Below are positions 25,680 through 32,760 of a stretch of DNA of 64,000 nucleotides, in pieces (the stretch's first letter is position 1; every line of letters begins with the position of its first letter). Source of the DNA: Nonomuraea fuscirosea (GTDB lineage: Bacteria > Actinomycetota > Actinomycetes > Streptosporangiales > Streptosporangiaceae). A program made the translations under genes and the position numbers. The DNA is taken from NCBI RefSeq assembly GCF_003001935.1, contig NZ_PVNG01000013.1, positions 124,001 to 188,000 on the forward strand, read 5' to 3'. Below the pieces are notes generated by a model. It saw only the letters and a list, made by a program, of their open reading frames with translations. It had not been told where the DNA came from and ran no database searches.

Positions 25680-26679
25680 GGGCCGGCCTCACCGTCACCA
25701 CGCAGGCGTCGTCGCGCCTGCTGCCCGCTTCCCGCATGAGCCCCGCGGCGATCACCGCCGGGGTGCGGGTGAACAGACCGGGGATCGTCGCCGGGTCCCA
25801 GCGGTCGGTCAGCCCGTCGGTGTGCATGATCACGATGGCGTACGGGGGCAGCTCGTAGGAGTACTGGCGCAGCCGGCCTCCTCGATGCCCCGCGATGCCG
25901 GGAACCGACACCATGCCCTGCCGTCCTTCCGCGTGCGCGACCCAGCCGGAGACGTTGCCCAGGCCGGCGTAGGACACGCCGCCCGGATCGACGCGGGCGA
26001 CGGCCACCGCGCCGCCCCTGGTGCCGGACATGCCGGCGTGCAGGCGTGCCACGATGTCCAGCGGCTCCTGCTCGCTCGCGTCGCGGAACAGCTCCACCGC
26101 CCGGTTCGAGGCCTGGGCGGCGATGTGGCCGTGCCCCAGCCCGTCGCAGACCAGCACGGTCGTCGCCGGGCCCGACCTGACGATCGCGAAGCCGTCGCCG
26201 GACACGGGCTCCTCGCCGATCGGCCGGGTCACGCCGCTGGCCCGCAGGGGCGGCGGGGGCGTGCCGGTGGCGGTGAAGTACATGGCCAGAACGGTGCCCC
26301 GGCCCGGCAGGGAGTGCACGTCGTAGCCGGAGGCGATGCGGGAGATGGCGCCCAGCCCGATGCCGAGGGTGCCGGAGGTGGAGTAGCCGTCGCGCAGCGC
26401 GCGGGCCACGTCGGCCATGCCGGGCCCCCGGTCCAGGCAGATGAGCTCCACGGTGGCGGGGGCCTCCGGGTGGGGGCGCACCATGGCCGTGCCCTCGACG
26501 GCGTGCTTGACCAGGTTGGAGACCGCCTCGCTGACGGCCACGGCGGTCTGCCCGACGAGCACCGGGTCGAACCCGGCCGCCTCGGCCAGCCCGACGGCCT
26601 TGCGGCGGACCGCTCCGACGGCGCTGGGGTCCTCGGCGCGGATCCAGTCGTCCACGCGGGGGCCGGTCACCGCGCCCAT
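25666..26679 (-). CDS. Fusion of an anti-sigma-type ATPase domain with an RsbX-like phosphatase
   Basis: A 337-residue protein. The N-terminal half (about 10-140) is a GHKL ATPase of the RsbW/RsbT type, with 'EAVSNLVKHA' (N box), 'DRGPGMAD' (G1) and 'GTLGIGLGAI' (G2). The C-terminal half (about 155-335) is a small SpoIIE/PP2C domain like RsbX ('VLVCDGLGHG', 'MHTDGLTDRWD', 'RDDACVVTV'). In Bacillus, RsbX dephosphorylates RsbR and RsbS to reset the stressosome. The fused ATPase could rephosphorylate the same partners or be a docking module. It follows rsbT after a 106-bp repeat-bearing gap, an unusual space inside an otherwise tightly packed operon. Confidence 0.88.
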   Translation of the reverse strand: MGAVTGPRVDDWIRAEDPSAVGAVRRKAVGLAEAAGFDPVLVGQTAVAVSEAVSNLVKHAVEGTAMVRPHPEAPATVELICLDRGPGMADVARALRDGYSTSGTLGIGLGAISRIASGYDVHSLPGRGTVLAMYFTATGTPPPPLRASGVTRPIGEEPVSGDGFAIVRSGPATTVLVCDGLGHGHIAAQASNRAVELFRDASEQEPLDIVARLHAGMSGTRGGAVAVARVDPGGVSYAGLGNVSGWVAHAEGRQGMVSVPGIAGHRGGRLRQYSYELPPYAIVIMHTDGLTDRWDPATIPGLFTRTPAVIAAGLMREAGSRRDDACVVTVRPAHGAR

Positions 26680-26689
26680 GTCACCCCGC

Positions 26690-26783
26690 CCCAGGCCACC
26701 GCATCCCGGCTCGCCGGATCCCAGGTCACCGCTTCCCGGACCGCCCGATCCCGGACCGCCGGATCCCAGGTCACCGCGTCCCG
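26690..26783. repeat. Intra-operon direct repeats between rsbT and the RsbX-like gene
   Basis: A 26-bp sequence beginning GCCGGATCCCAGGTCACCGC occurs at 26713-26738 and 26758-26783 with one difference. A diverged third copy lies near 26690-26712 (CCAGGCCACCGCATCCCGG). Together they account for most of the 106 bp between the two genes. The unit contains GTGACC on the minus strand, also found at the start of the next gene. Confidence 0.8.
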
Positions 26784-26785
26784 TG

Positions 26786-27187
26786 TCATCGGGCCCATTT
26801 GGTCACCGTCACGGTCGTGCCCTTTCCCGGCCCGGACAGCAGGTCGAACTCGTCGACCAGCCGGCGCGACCCGCTGAGCCCGAGCCCGAGGCCGTTCCCG
26901 GTGGTCCAGCCGTCGGTCAGGGCCAGTTCGAGGTCGGGGATGCCGGGGCCGTCGTCGGTGACGATCAGTTTGAGCCCGCGCCGGTGGCCGTTCTCGACGA
27001 CCAGGATGCGTACGTCACCGCCGCCGGCGTACACCAGGGCGTTGCGCGCCAGCTCGCTGGCGGCAGTGACGATCTTGGTCTGGTCGACGAGGGACAGGCC
27101 CACCTCGATGGCGACGCTCCGTACGAGCTGGCGCACGGCGACGACGTCGGCGCTGCTCGTGATGACGACCTCGCGCTCACCGGTCAC
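26786..27187 (-). CDS. rsbT: RsbT-type switch kinase
   Basis: A 133-residue GHKL serine kinase: 'ELARNALVYAGGG' (N box), 'DDGPGIPD' (G1) and 'GLGLGLSGSRR' (G2). In the stressosome model it is held by RsbR/RsbS, phosphorylates them on stress, is released, and then activates a PP2C phosphatase. GTG 27187 overlaps the rsbS stop (GTGA). The length fits RsbT (about 133). Confidence 0.93.
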   Translation of the reverse strand: MTGEREVVITSSADVVAVRQLVRSVAIEVGLSLVDQTKIVTAASELARNALVYAGGGDVRILVVENGHRRGLKLIVTDDGPGIPDLELALTDGWTTGNGLGLGLSGSRRLVDEFDLLSGPGKGTTVTVTKWAR

Positions 27188-27549
27188 GGCGTCGCGCTCC
27201 GGATATGGTCCAGGAGCGCGACCCCCTTCTCCAGATTGAGTGCGGTACGGACGCCGCCCAGCGACAGCCCGAGCTCGACGAGGGTGATGGCCACGGCCGG
27301 CCGCATGCCGACGACCACGGTCTGCGCGTCCAGCATGCGGCACATCCCGGCGATCGTGGCCAGCATCCGGCCGATGAAGGAGTCGACGATCTCCACGGCG
27401 GTGATGTCGATGATCACTCCCCTGGCGCCGTGGTCCACCACGGCGTCGGCGAGGTCTTCCTGGAGGGCGAGCACGCTCTGGTCCTCCAGGTCGATCTGGA
27501 TCGAGACGATGAGGACGTCACCGAGTTTGAGTACGGGAACGCGTTGCAC
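27184..27549 (-). CDS. rsbS: RsbS-type stressosome STAS protein
   Basis: A 121-residue single STAS domain. The phosphorylatable serine is visible as S57 in 'EIVDSFIGR', matching Ser59 of Bacillus RsbS. GTG 27549 overlaps the rsbR stop by one base (TAGTG). It forms the invariant core of the stressosome together with RsbR and keeps RsbT bound until phosphorylated. Confidence 0.93.
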   Translation of the reverse strand: MQRVPVLKLGDVLIVSIQIDLEDQSVLALQEDLADAVVDHGARGVIIDITAVEIVDSFIGRMLATIAGMCRMLDAQTVVVGMRPAVAITLVELGLSLGGVRTALNLEKGVALLDHIRSATP

Positions 27550-28388
27550 TAGGCGTTCTCCGCCCGGATGGAGACGTGCGCCTGACGCGCCCGGCCCACT
27601 TCGATGCCCGCGCGCCTGAAGGTGTGCGCGAGCGCGTCGGCCAGCGAGGCCTTCGTCACGATGTCGCCGAACTCGACGCCGAGCGTGACGATGGTGTGCG
27701 CGATCTGCGGGCGGATGCCGGAGATGACGCACTCCGCGCCCATCAGGCGGGCGGCGACGACGGTCTTCAGCAGGTGCTGGGCGACCTGGGTGTCGACGGC
27801 GGGGACGCCGGTGATGTCGATGATCGCGTGCTCGGCGCCGGTGTCGACCAGCGTCTGCAGCAGCTTCTCCATCACGACCTGGGTGCGGGCGGAGTCGAGG
27901 GTGCCGATCAGCGGCACCGCCACGATGCCGTCCCACATCTTGACCACCGGGGTGGACAGTTCGAGCAGTTGCTCGGCCTGGTCCAGAATGATCTTCTCAC
28001 GGGCGTCGGTGTACGTCTCGAACGTGTACAGCCCCAGGTCGTCGATCAGCCGGGAGAACCAGACCAGCCCGCCGGCCGCCTCGGCCCAGTCGGCGTCGGA
28101 CTCGGCGAGCTCGAAGACGACCTCCTTCAGCCCGAACACCGCCCTGGCGGTGTCGGAGGGCGCGAAGCCGGCGCGGGCCCGCGACCGGGAGAGGTCGGCC
28201 AGCAGTCCGCGGATGTCGGCGAGGTCGTTCTTGCCCTCGTCGAGCGAGGCGAGCAGCGCCCGGTAGAGCTCCGAGAGCTCCTCAGAGGACGCCTTGGCGA
28301 TCTTGGCCCAGCGGCCGATGATCTGCTCCTCATTGGTTCTGAGCAGTTCTTCTATACGTCGCCTGGCTGTGTCGGCTTGAACGGACAA
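27549..28388 (-). CDS. rsbR: RsbR-type stressosome sensor (N-terminal sensor plus STAS)
   Basis: A 279-residue protein. The N-terminal 135 residues are a helical RsbR sensor domain of the non-heme globin type, the rest a STAS domain with 'GVPAVDTQVAQHLLKTV', where T of 'VDTQV' corresponds to the kinase target of RsbT. It detects the signal and scaffolds the complex. The most likely start is TTG 28388, preceded by GGAG with 6-nt spacing; no ATG or GTG in frame fits better. It heads a six-gene operon running to 22460. Confidence 0.92.
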   Translation of the reverse strand: MSVQADTARRRIEELLRTNEEQIIGRWAKIAKASSEELSELYRALLASLDEGKNDLADIRGLLADLSRSRARAGFAPSDTARAVFGLKEVVFELAESDADWAEAAGGLVWFSRLIDDLGLYTFETYTDAREKIILDQAEQLLELSTPVVKMWDGIVAVPLIGTLDSARTQVVMEKLLQTLVDTGAEHAIIDITGVPAVDTQVAQHLLKTVVAARLMGAECVISGIRPQIAHTIVTLGVEFGDIVTKASLADALAHTFRRAGIEVGRARQAHVSIRAENA

Positions 28389-28819
28389 GGATCACTCCAG
28401 AAGGGGCGGTCAGCAATGCTCGTATGCTAGTGCGATTTATCGGCATCAGGCACTCCATTGGGGGGCTCTCCAGCGTCACCGACCGTGTACGACCGTGCGC
28501 TCCGGGCCGCCTTCACGACATCCGCGAAAAACGATCTCTTACTTGTGGACCGCCCGACAAATGGAGGTTTTGCCGTTGAGCGTCCCGTATCCGGGACGGA
28601 TTTCACTATATGCGGGGCGGACGAATGCTCCTCCGCCCTCGGAGCCGGTGAAGTGCCCGTCACACAGGGTCCTCGGAGCGCCGAGCACTTGACGGCGCCG
28701 TTCATGGGTACTGAAGAGGAGAGGCCGGATTTGCTGACATGGTGTCGTCATCAGCTTGACGCCGGATACCAGCGTTTGTGACACTTCGTCATGAAACGTC
28801 AGCACGAGAGGTGGGCCGC
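28389..28819. other. Gene-poor intergenic region of lower GC
   Basis: These 431 bp separate rsbR (minus) from the heme oxygenase gene (plus). Base composition is visibly less GC-rich than the surroundings and third codon positions of the open frames look random, so no gene is called. A short perfect hairpin, CGTCCC-GTATCC-GGGACG, lies near 28581-28598. Promoters for both flanking genes should be here, but none is convincing by eye. Confidence 0.6.
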
Positions 28820-29470
28820 GTGACCGCGTCGTTCTCCGAGACCCTGCGAACCGCCACCTGGGCCGACCACGAGTCCGCCGAGTCGGAGGGCTACCTCTCG
28901 GCGTTGATGGCCGGCCGGCTGAGCGAGCACGACTACGGCGAGATGGTGGCTCAACACTACTTCGCCTACACCGCGCTCGACGGCGTCTCGCGCGCACTCG
29001 CCGACCACCCGGTGGCCGGCCGCTTCGTCTTTCCCGAGCTCTACCGGGAGCCCGCGCTGGAGCGCGACCTCGCCACGATCTACGGCTCCGGCTGGCGGGA
29101 GCGGATCGCCCCGTCGAAGTCCACCCGCACGCTGGTGGCCCGCATCCAGCAGGTGGCCGACTGGCCGGCCGGTTACGTGGCCCACCACTACACCCGCTAC
29201 CTGGGCGACCTCTCGGGCGGGCAGTTCATCCGGATGGAGCTGCAGAAGATCTACGGCTACGCCAAGGGCGGCGGCGTCGACTTCTACCTCTTCGACGAGC
29301 TGGGCAGCCTGCCGCGGTTCAAGACCGAGTACCGCTCCCGGCTCGACGAGCTGGGCACGGGGCTCGGCGAGCGGGAGCGGGAGCGGATGATCGGCGAGGT
29401 CAAGCTGGCCTACCAGCTCAACACCGAGGTGCTGGGCGACCTGGCGCACCTGGCCAGGGCGGCGGCCTGA
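28820..29470 (+). CDS. Heme oxygenase (biliverdin-producing)
   Basis: A 216-residue HO-1-type heme oxygenase. The proximal heme ligand is His17 in 'ADHESAE', and the distal-helix glycine motif is 'GDLSGGQF'. It opens heme to biliverdin, CO and iron, for iron recovery or tetrapyrrole signalling. GTG 28820 is chosen because homology begins there and AGAGG lies 8 nt upstream. It is a single gene, with a terminator hairpin 8 bp after the stop. Confidence 0.95.
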   Translation: MTASFSETLRTATWADHESAESEGYLSALMAGRLSEHDYGEMVAQHYFAYTALDGVSRALADHPVAGRFVFPELYREPALERDLATIYGSGWRERIAPSKSTRTLVARIQQVADWPAGYVAHHYTRYLGDLSGGQFIRMELQKIYGYAKGGGVDFYLFDELGSLPRFKTEYRSRLDELGTGLGERERERMIGEVKLAYQLNTEVLGDLAHLARAAA

Positions 29471-29478
29471 CGCACCCG

Positions 29479-29496
29479 CCCGCCGGTAGCGGCGGG
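29479..29496. terminator. Hairpin between convergent genes
   Basis: CCCGCCG (29479-29485), loop GTAG, CGGCGGG (29490-29496). It lies between the stop codons of heme oxygenase (29470) and the SulP transporter (29504), so it can serve both. Confidence 0.65.
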
Positions 29497-29503
29497 CCGG
29501 TGC

Positions 29504-31009
29504 TCAATGGGCTGTTCCGGACAGTTCGCCGGACAGCTTGGCGTGCATCTCCGCGCTCGGCTCGTTCAGGCCGACGATCCGCACGGTCTTGCCGCGGGCG
29601 GCGTACTTGGCCTGCACGGCGTCCAGGGCGGCGACCGAGGTGGCGTCCCAGATGTGGGCACCGGACAGGTCGATGACCACCTGCGGGGGGTCGCCGGCGT
29701 AGTCGAACCGGGTGACCAGGTCGCCGGTGGAGGCGAAGAAGAGCTGCCCGGTGACGGCGTAGACGGCCTGCTCGCCGTCGGGGTCGACGACGGCCGAGAC
29801 CTGGGCCAGGTGCGCGACACGGCGGGCGAAGATCACCAGACCGGTCAGCGACCCGGCGACGACGCCGATCGCCAGGTTGTGCGTGGCGACCACGGCGGCC
29901 ACGGTGACGACCATGACGGTGATCTCCCCTGCGGGCATGCGCCGCAGCGTGGCCGGGGCGACGGAGTGCCAGTCGAAGGTGCCGAACGAGACCAGCACCA
30001 TCACCGCGACCAGGGCGGCCATCGGGATCTGCGACACCCACGGCCCGAAGACGATGCACAGCACCATGAGCATCGTCCCGGCGGTGAACGTGGACAGCCG
30101 GGTGCGGGCGCCGTTCTTCACGTTGATCATGGTCTGGCCGATCATGGCGCAGCCGCCCATGCCGCCGAAGAGGCCGGTGACGATGTTGGCCACCCCCTGG
30201 CCGATGGACTCGCGGGTCTTGCTGGAGCGGGTGTCGGTGATGTCGTCGACGAGCTTGGCCGTCATCAGCGACTCCATCAGGCCGACCAGGGCGAAGGCGA
30301 GCGCGTACGGGGCCAGCAGGGTGAGCGTGTCCAGGGTGAGCGGCACGTCGGGCAGGCCGGGAACGGGCAGCGCCGAAGGCAGCGCGCCGCGGTCGCCGAC
30401 CGTCGGGACGGCCAGCCCGGCGCCGACGGTGATGGCGGTGAGCGCGGCGATGGACACCAGCGGCGCGGGAACGGCCCTGGTCAGGCGGGGGAAGAAGACC
30501 ATCAGCGCCAGCCCGCCGGCCAGCAGCGGATAGACCGCCCACGGCACGCCGACCAGCTCCGGCACCTGCGCCATGAAGATCAGGATGGCCAGGGAGTTGA
30601 CGAAGCCCACCATCACGCTGCGCGGGACGAACCGCATCAGCTTGGCCACCCCGAGGGCGCCGAGCACGATCTGGATGAGGCCGCCGAGGATGACGGTCGC
30701 GATCAGGTAGCCGAAGCCGTGCTCGCGCGCCAGCGGCGCCACGACCAGGGCGATGGCGCCGGTGGCCGCCGAGATCATCGCCGGGCGTCCGCCGGCCACC
30801 GCGATGACGACCGCCATGGTGAAGGAGGCGAACAGGCCGACGCTGGGGTCGACGCCGGCGATGATCGAGAACGAGATCGCCTCGGGGATGAGGGCGAGGG
30901 CCACGACCAGCCCGGCGAGGAACTCGGTACGGGCGACCCTGGGGTGGAGCCAGGCCGGGCGGGCGAACACGGGCTTGCGGACTGCTGCTGCGGGTGCGGG
31001 GCTGGGCAA
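29504..31009 (-). CDS. SulP-family anion transporter with STAS domain
   Basis: A 501-residue SLC26/SulP carrier. About 12-14 hydrophobic segments begin at 'AGLVVALALIPEAISFSII', the signature region, and the protein ends in a cytoplasmic STAS domain (about 395-495). It imports sulfate, bicarbonate or another anion; the exact substrate cannot be read from sequence. The likely start is TTG 31009, with AAGGA 5-6 nt upstream. It follows the GH13 gene by 50 bp on the same strand but is functionally unrelated to it. Confidence 0.93.
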   Translation of the reverse strand: MPSPAPAAAVRKPVFARPAWLHPRVARTEFLAGLVVALALIPEAISFSIIAGVDPSVGLFASFTMAVVIAVAGGRPAMISAATGAIALVVAPLAREHGFGYLIATVILGGLIQIVLGALGVAKLMRFVPRSVMVGFVNSLAILIFMAQVPELVGVPWAVYPLLAGGLALMVFFPRLTRAVPAPLVSIAALTAITVGAGLAVPTVGDRGALPSALPVPGLPDVPLTLDTLTLLAPYALAFALVGLMESLMTAKLVDDITDTRSSKTRESIGQGVANIVTGLFGGMGGCAMIGQTMINVKNGARTRLSTFTAGTMLMVLCIVFGPWVSQIPMAALVAVMVLVSFGTFDWHSVAPATLRRMPAGEITVMVVTVAAVVATHNLAIGVVAGSLTGLVIFARRVAHLAQVSAVVDPDGEQAVYAVTGQLFFASTGDLVTRFDYAGDPPQVVIDLSGAHIWDATSVAALDAVQAKYAARGKTVRIVGLNEPSAEMHAKLSGELSGTAH

Positions 31010-31059
31010 GAAGTTCCTTCTGCGCGAGACGAGCGCTCCTGTTCAGAGCCCCGGCGACT

Positions 31060-32694
31060 TTACCGTACGGGTCGGCGCGGGTTGAGCCGTACCCAGGCGC
31101 AGCCGTCCGGGGCCAGCAGCCCGTCCTCGACCGGCGCGCTGGCGAGCAGGACCTGGCCGGGCAGCGGCACGGGAGCGCCGGTGAAGTTCACGAAGCAGGC
31201 GAATCTCCCTTCCCTGGCGAAGGCCACCACGCCGGGCTCCGTGTCCAGCCACGTCAGCTCTGGGGTCAGCCCGGCGAGCAGGTCGCGGCGCAGCCCCAGC
31301 GCGGCGCGGTAGAGGGAGAGCATCGAGCGGGGGTCGGCGGCCTGGGCGGCGGCGGTCAGGCCCTTCCAGGTCAGCGGCTGCGGCAGCCAGGGGGCGCGGA
31401 ACGCGCCTGGCGGCGAGAAGCCGAACGGCGGCTCATCGCCCGACCAGGGCAGCGGCACCCGGCAGCCGTCCCTGCCCCGGTCCGTGTGGCTGGAGCGTTC
31501 CCACGTGGGGTCCTGCAGCAGCTCATCGGGCAGGTCCTCCACCTCGGCCAGCCCGAGCTCGTCGCCCTGGTACACGTAGACGCCGCCGGGCAGCGCCAGC
31601 GTGAGCAGCGCGGCCGCGCGGGCCCTGCGGACGCCCAGCTCCAGGTCGCTGGGCGCGCCGTGGCGCTTGTCCCCCATGTCGAAGACCGTCTCCTCCCGGC
31701 CGTACCGGGTGACGTGGCGGATCGTGTCGTGGTTGGACAGCACCCAGGTGGGCGGCGCGCCGACGCTCTCGTGCGTGGCCAGGGTGGCGGTGATCACCTC
31801 GCGGACGGGTCCCGGCTCCCATGCGCCGCACAGGAACTCGAAGTTGAACGCCGAGTGCAGCTCGCCGGGCCGCAGGTAGCGGGCGTACTGGGCGGGGGTC
31901 GGCAGCCACACTTCGCCGACGAACACCCGCTCACCCGGATAGGAGTCGGCGACCCGCCGCCACGACCGGTAGATCTCGTGCACGCCGTCCACGTCCTGGT
32001 ACGGCAGGTCGGCCGGGTCGGGCTCCTCCCCCACGTCCGGCAGCCCGCCCTTCTTGACCAGCCCGTGCGCCACGTCCACGCGGAACCCGTCCACCCCGCG
32101 ATCCAGCCAGAAGCGCAGGATGTCCTCGAACTCGCGCCGCACCTCGGGATGCTCCCAGTTCAGGTCCGGCTGCTCGGGGGCGAACAGGTGCAGGTACCAC
32201 TGCCCGTCCTCGATCCGCGTCCACGCGGGCCCGCCGAAGTAGGAGCGCCAGTCGTTGGGCGGCAGCTCGCCGTCGCGTCCCCGTCCCGGGCGGAACCAGA
32301 ACCGCTCCCGGGCCGGCCCGCCCGCCAGCGCCTCGACGAACCAGGGGTGCCGGGCCGAGCAATGGTTGGGCACCAGGTCGATGAGCAGGCGCAGGCCGTG
32401 CGCGTGCACGTCGGCGATGAGCCGCTCGGCCTCGGCCAGCGTGCCGAAGACGGGGTCGATGTCGCGGTAGTCGGCGACGTCGTAGCCCGCGTCGGCCATC
32501 GGGGAGACGTACCAGGGGGTGAGCCAGAGAGCGTCCACGCCGAGGTCGCGCAGGTAGGGCAGGCGCCGCCGGAGCCCGGCGAGGTCGCCGACGCCGTCTC
32601 CGTTCCCGTCGGCGAAGCTGCGCACGTAGATCTGGTAGATCGCGGCGGTACGCCACCAGGCGGCGGACGGCACGGACGGCTGGGGGTGGGACAC
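31060..32694 (-). CDS. GH13 alpha-glucosidase (oligo-1,6-glucosidase/alpha-glucosidase type)
   Basis: A 544-residue cytoplasmic glycoside hydrolase of family 13. The (beta/alpha)8 barrel regions are clear: 'DLVPNH', nucleophile D207 in 'DGFRVDVAHGL', acid/base E261 in 'VFVGEVWLP', and D323 in 'VLSNHDT'. It hydrolyses alpha-glucosidic bonds of short oligosaccharides. Next to an importer and a secreted glucanase, it would turn imported alpha-glucan fragments into glucose. GTG 32694 has AGGAG 4 nt before it. A terminator at 32725-32748 separates it from the glucanase gene, so it may have its own promoter or depend on read-through. Confidence 0.94.
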   Translation of the reverse strand: MSHPQPSVPSAAWWRTAAIYQIYVRSFADGNGDGVGDLAGLRRRLPYLRDLGVDALWLTPWYVSPMADAGYDVADYRDIDPVFGTLAEAERLIADVHAHGLRLLIDLVPNHCSARHPWFVEALAGGPARERFWFRPGRGRDGELPPNDWRSYFGGPAWTRIEDGQWYLHLFAPEQPDLNWEHPEVRREFEDILRFWLDRGVDGFRVDVAHGLVKKGGLPDVGEEPDPADLPYQDVDGVHEIYRSWRRVADSYPGERVFVGEVWLPTPAQYARYLRPGELHSAFNFEFLCGAWEPGPVREVITATLATHESVGAPPTWVLSNHDTIRHVTRYGREETVFDMGDKRHGAPSDLELGVRRARAAALLTLALPGGVYVYQGDELGLAEVEDLPDELLQDPTWERSSHTDRGRDGCRVPLPWSGDEPPFGFSPPGAFRAPWLPQPLTWKGLTAAAQAADPRSMLSLYRAALGLRRDLLAGLTPELTWLDTEPGVVAFAREGRFACFVNFTGAPVPLPGQVLLASAPVEDGLLAPDGCAWVRLNPRRPVR

Positions 32695-32724
32695 GTGGCT
32701 CCTGACTGTCGGACGGAGGGGGAA

Positions 32725-32748
32725 GGGGGCGTCCCGCGGGACGCCCCC
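32725..32748 (-). terminator. Hairpin after the glucanase gene
   Basis: GGGGGCGTCC (32725-32734) pairs with GGACGCCCCC (32739-32748) around CGCG. It lies between the stop of the GH87-like gene and the start of the GH13 gene on the same strand. Confidence 0.7.
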
Positions 32749-32760
32749 TGGGTGTGGCTG

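Noticed and set aside
28458..28781. A 107-codon plus-strand frame upstream of heme oxygenase
   Set aside because: It needs a TTG start without ribosome site, its third codon positions show little G/C preference, and no motif is recognisable.
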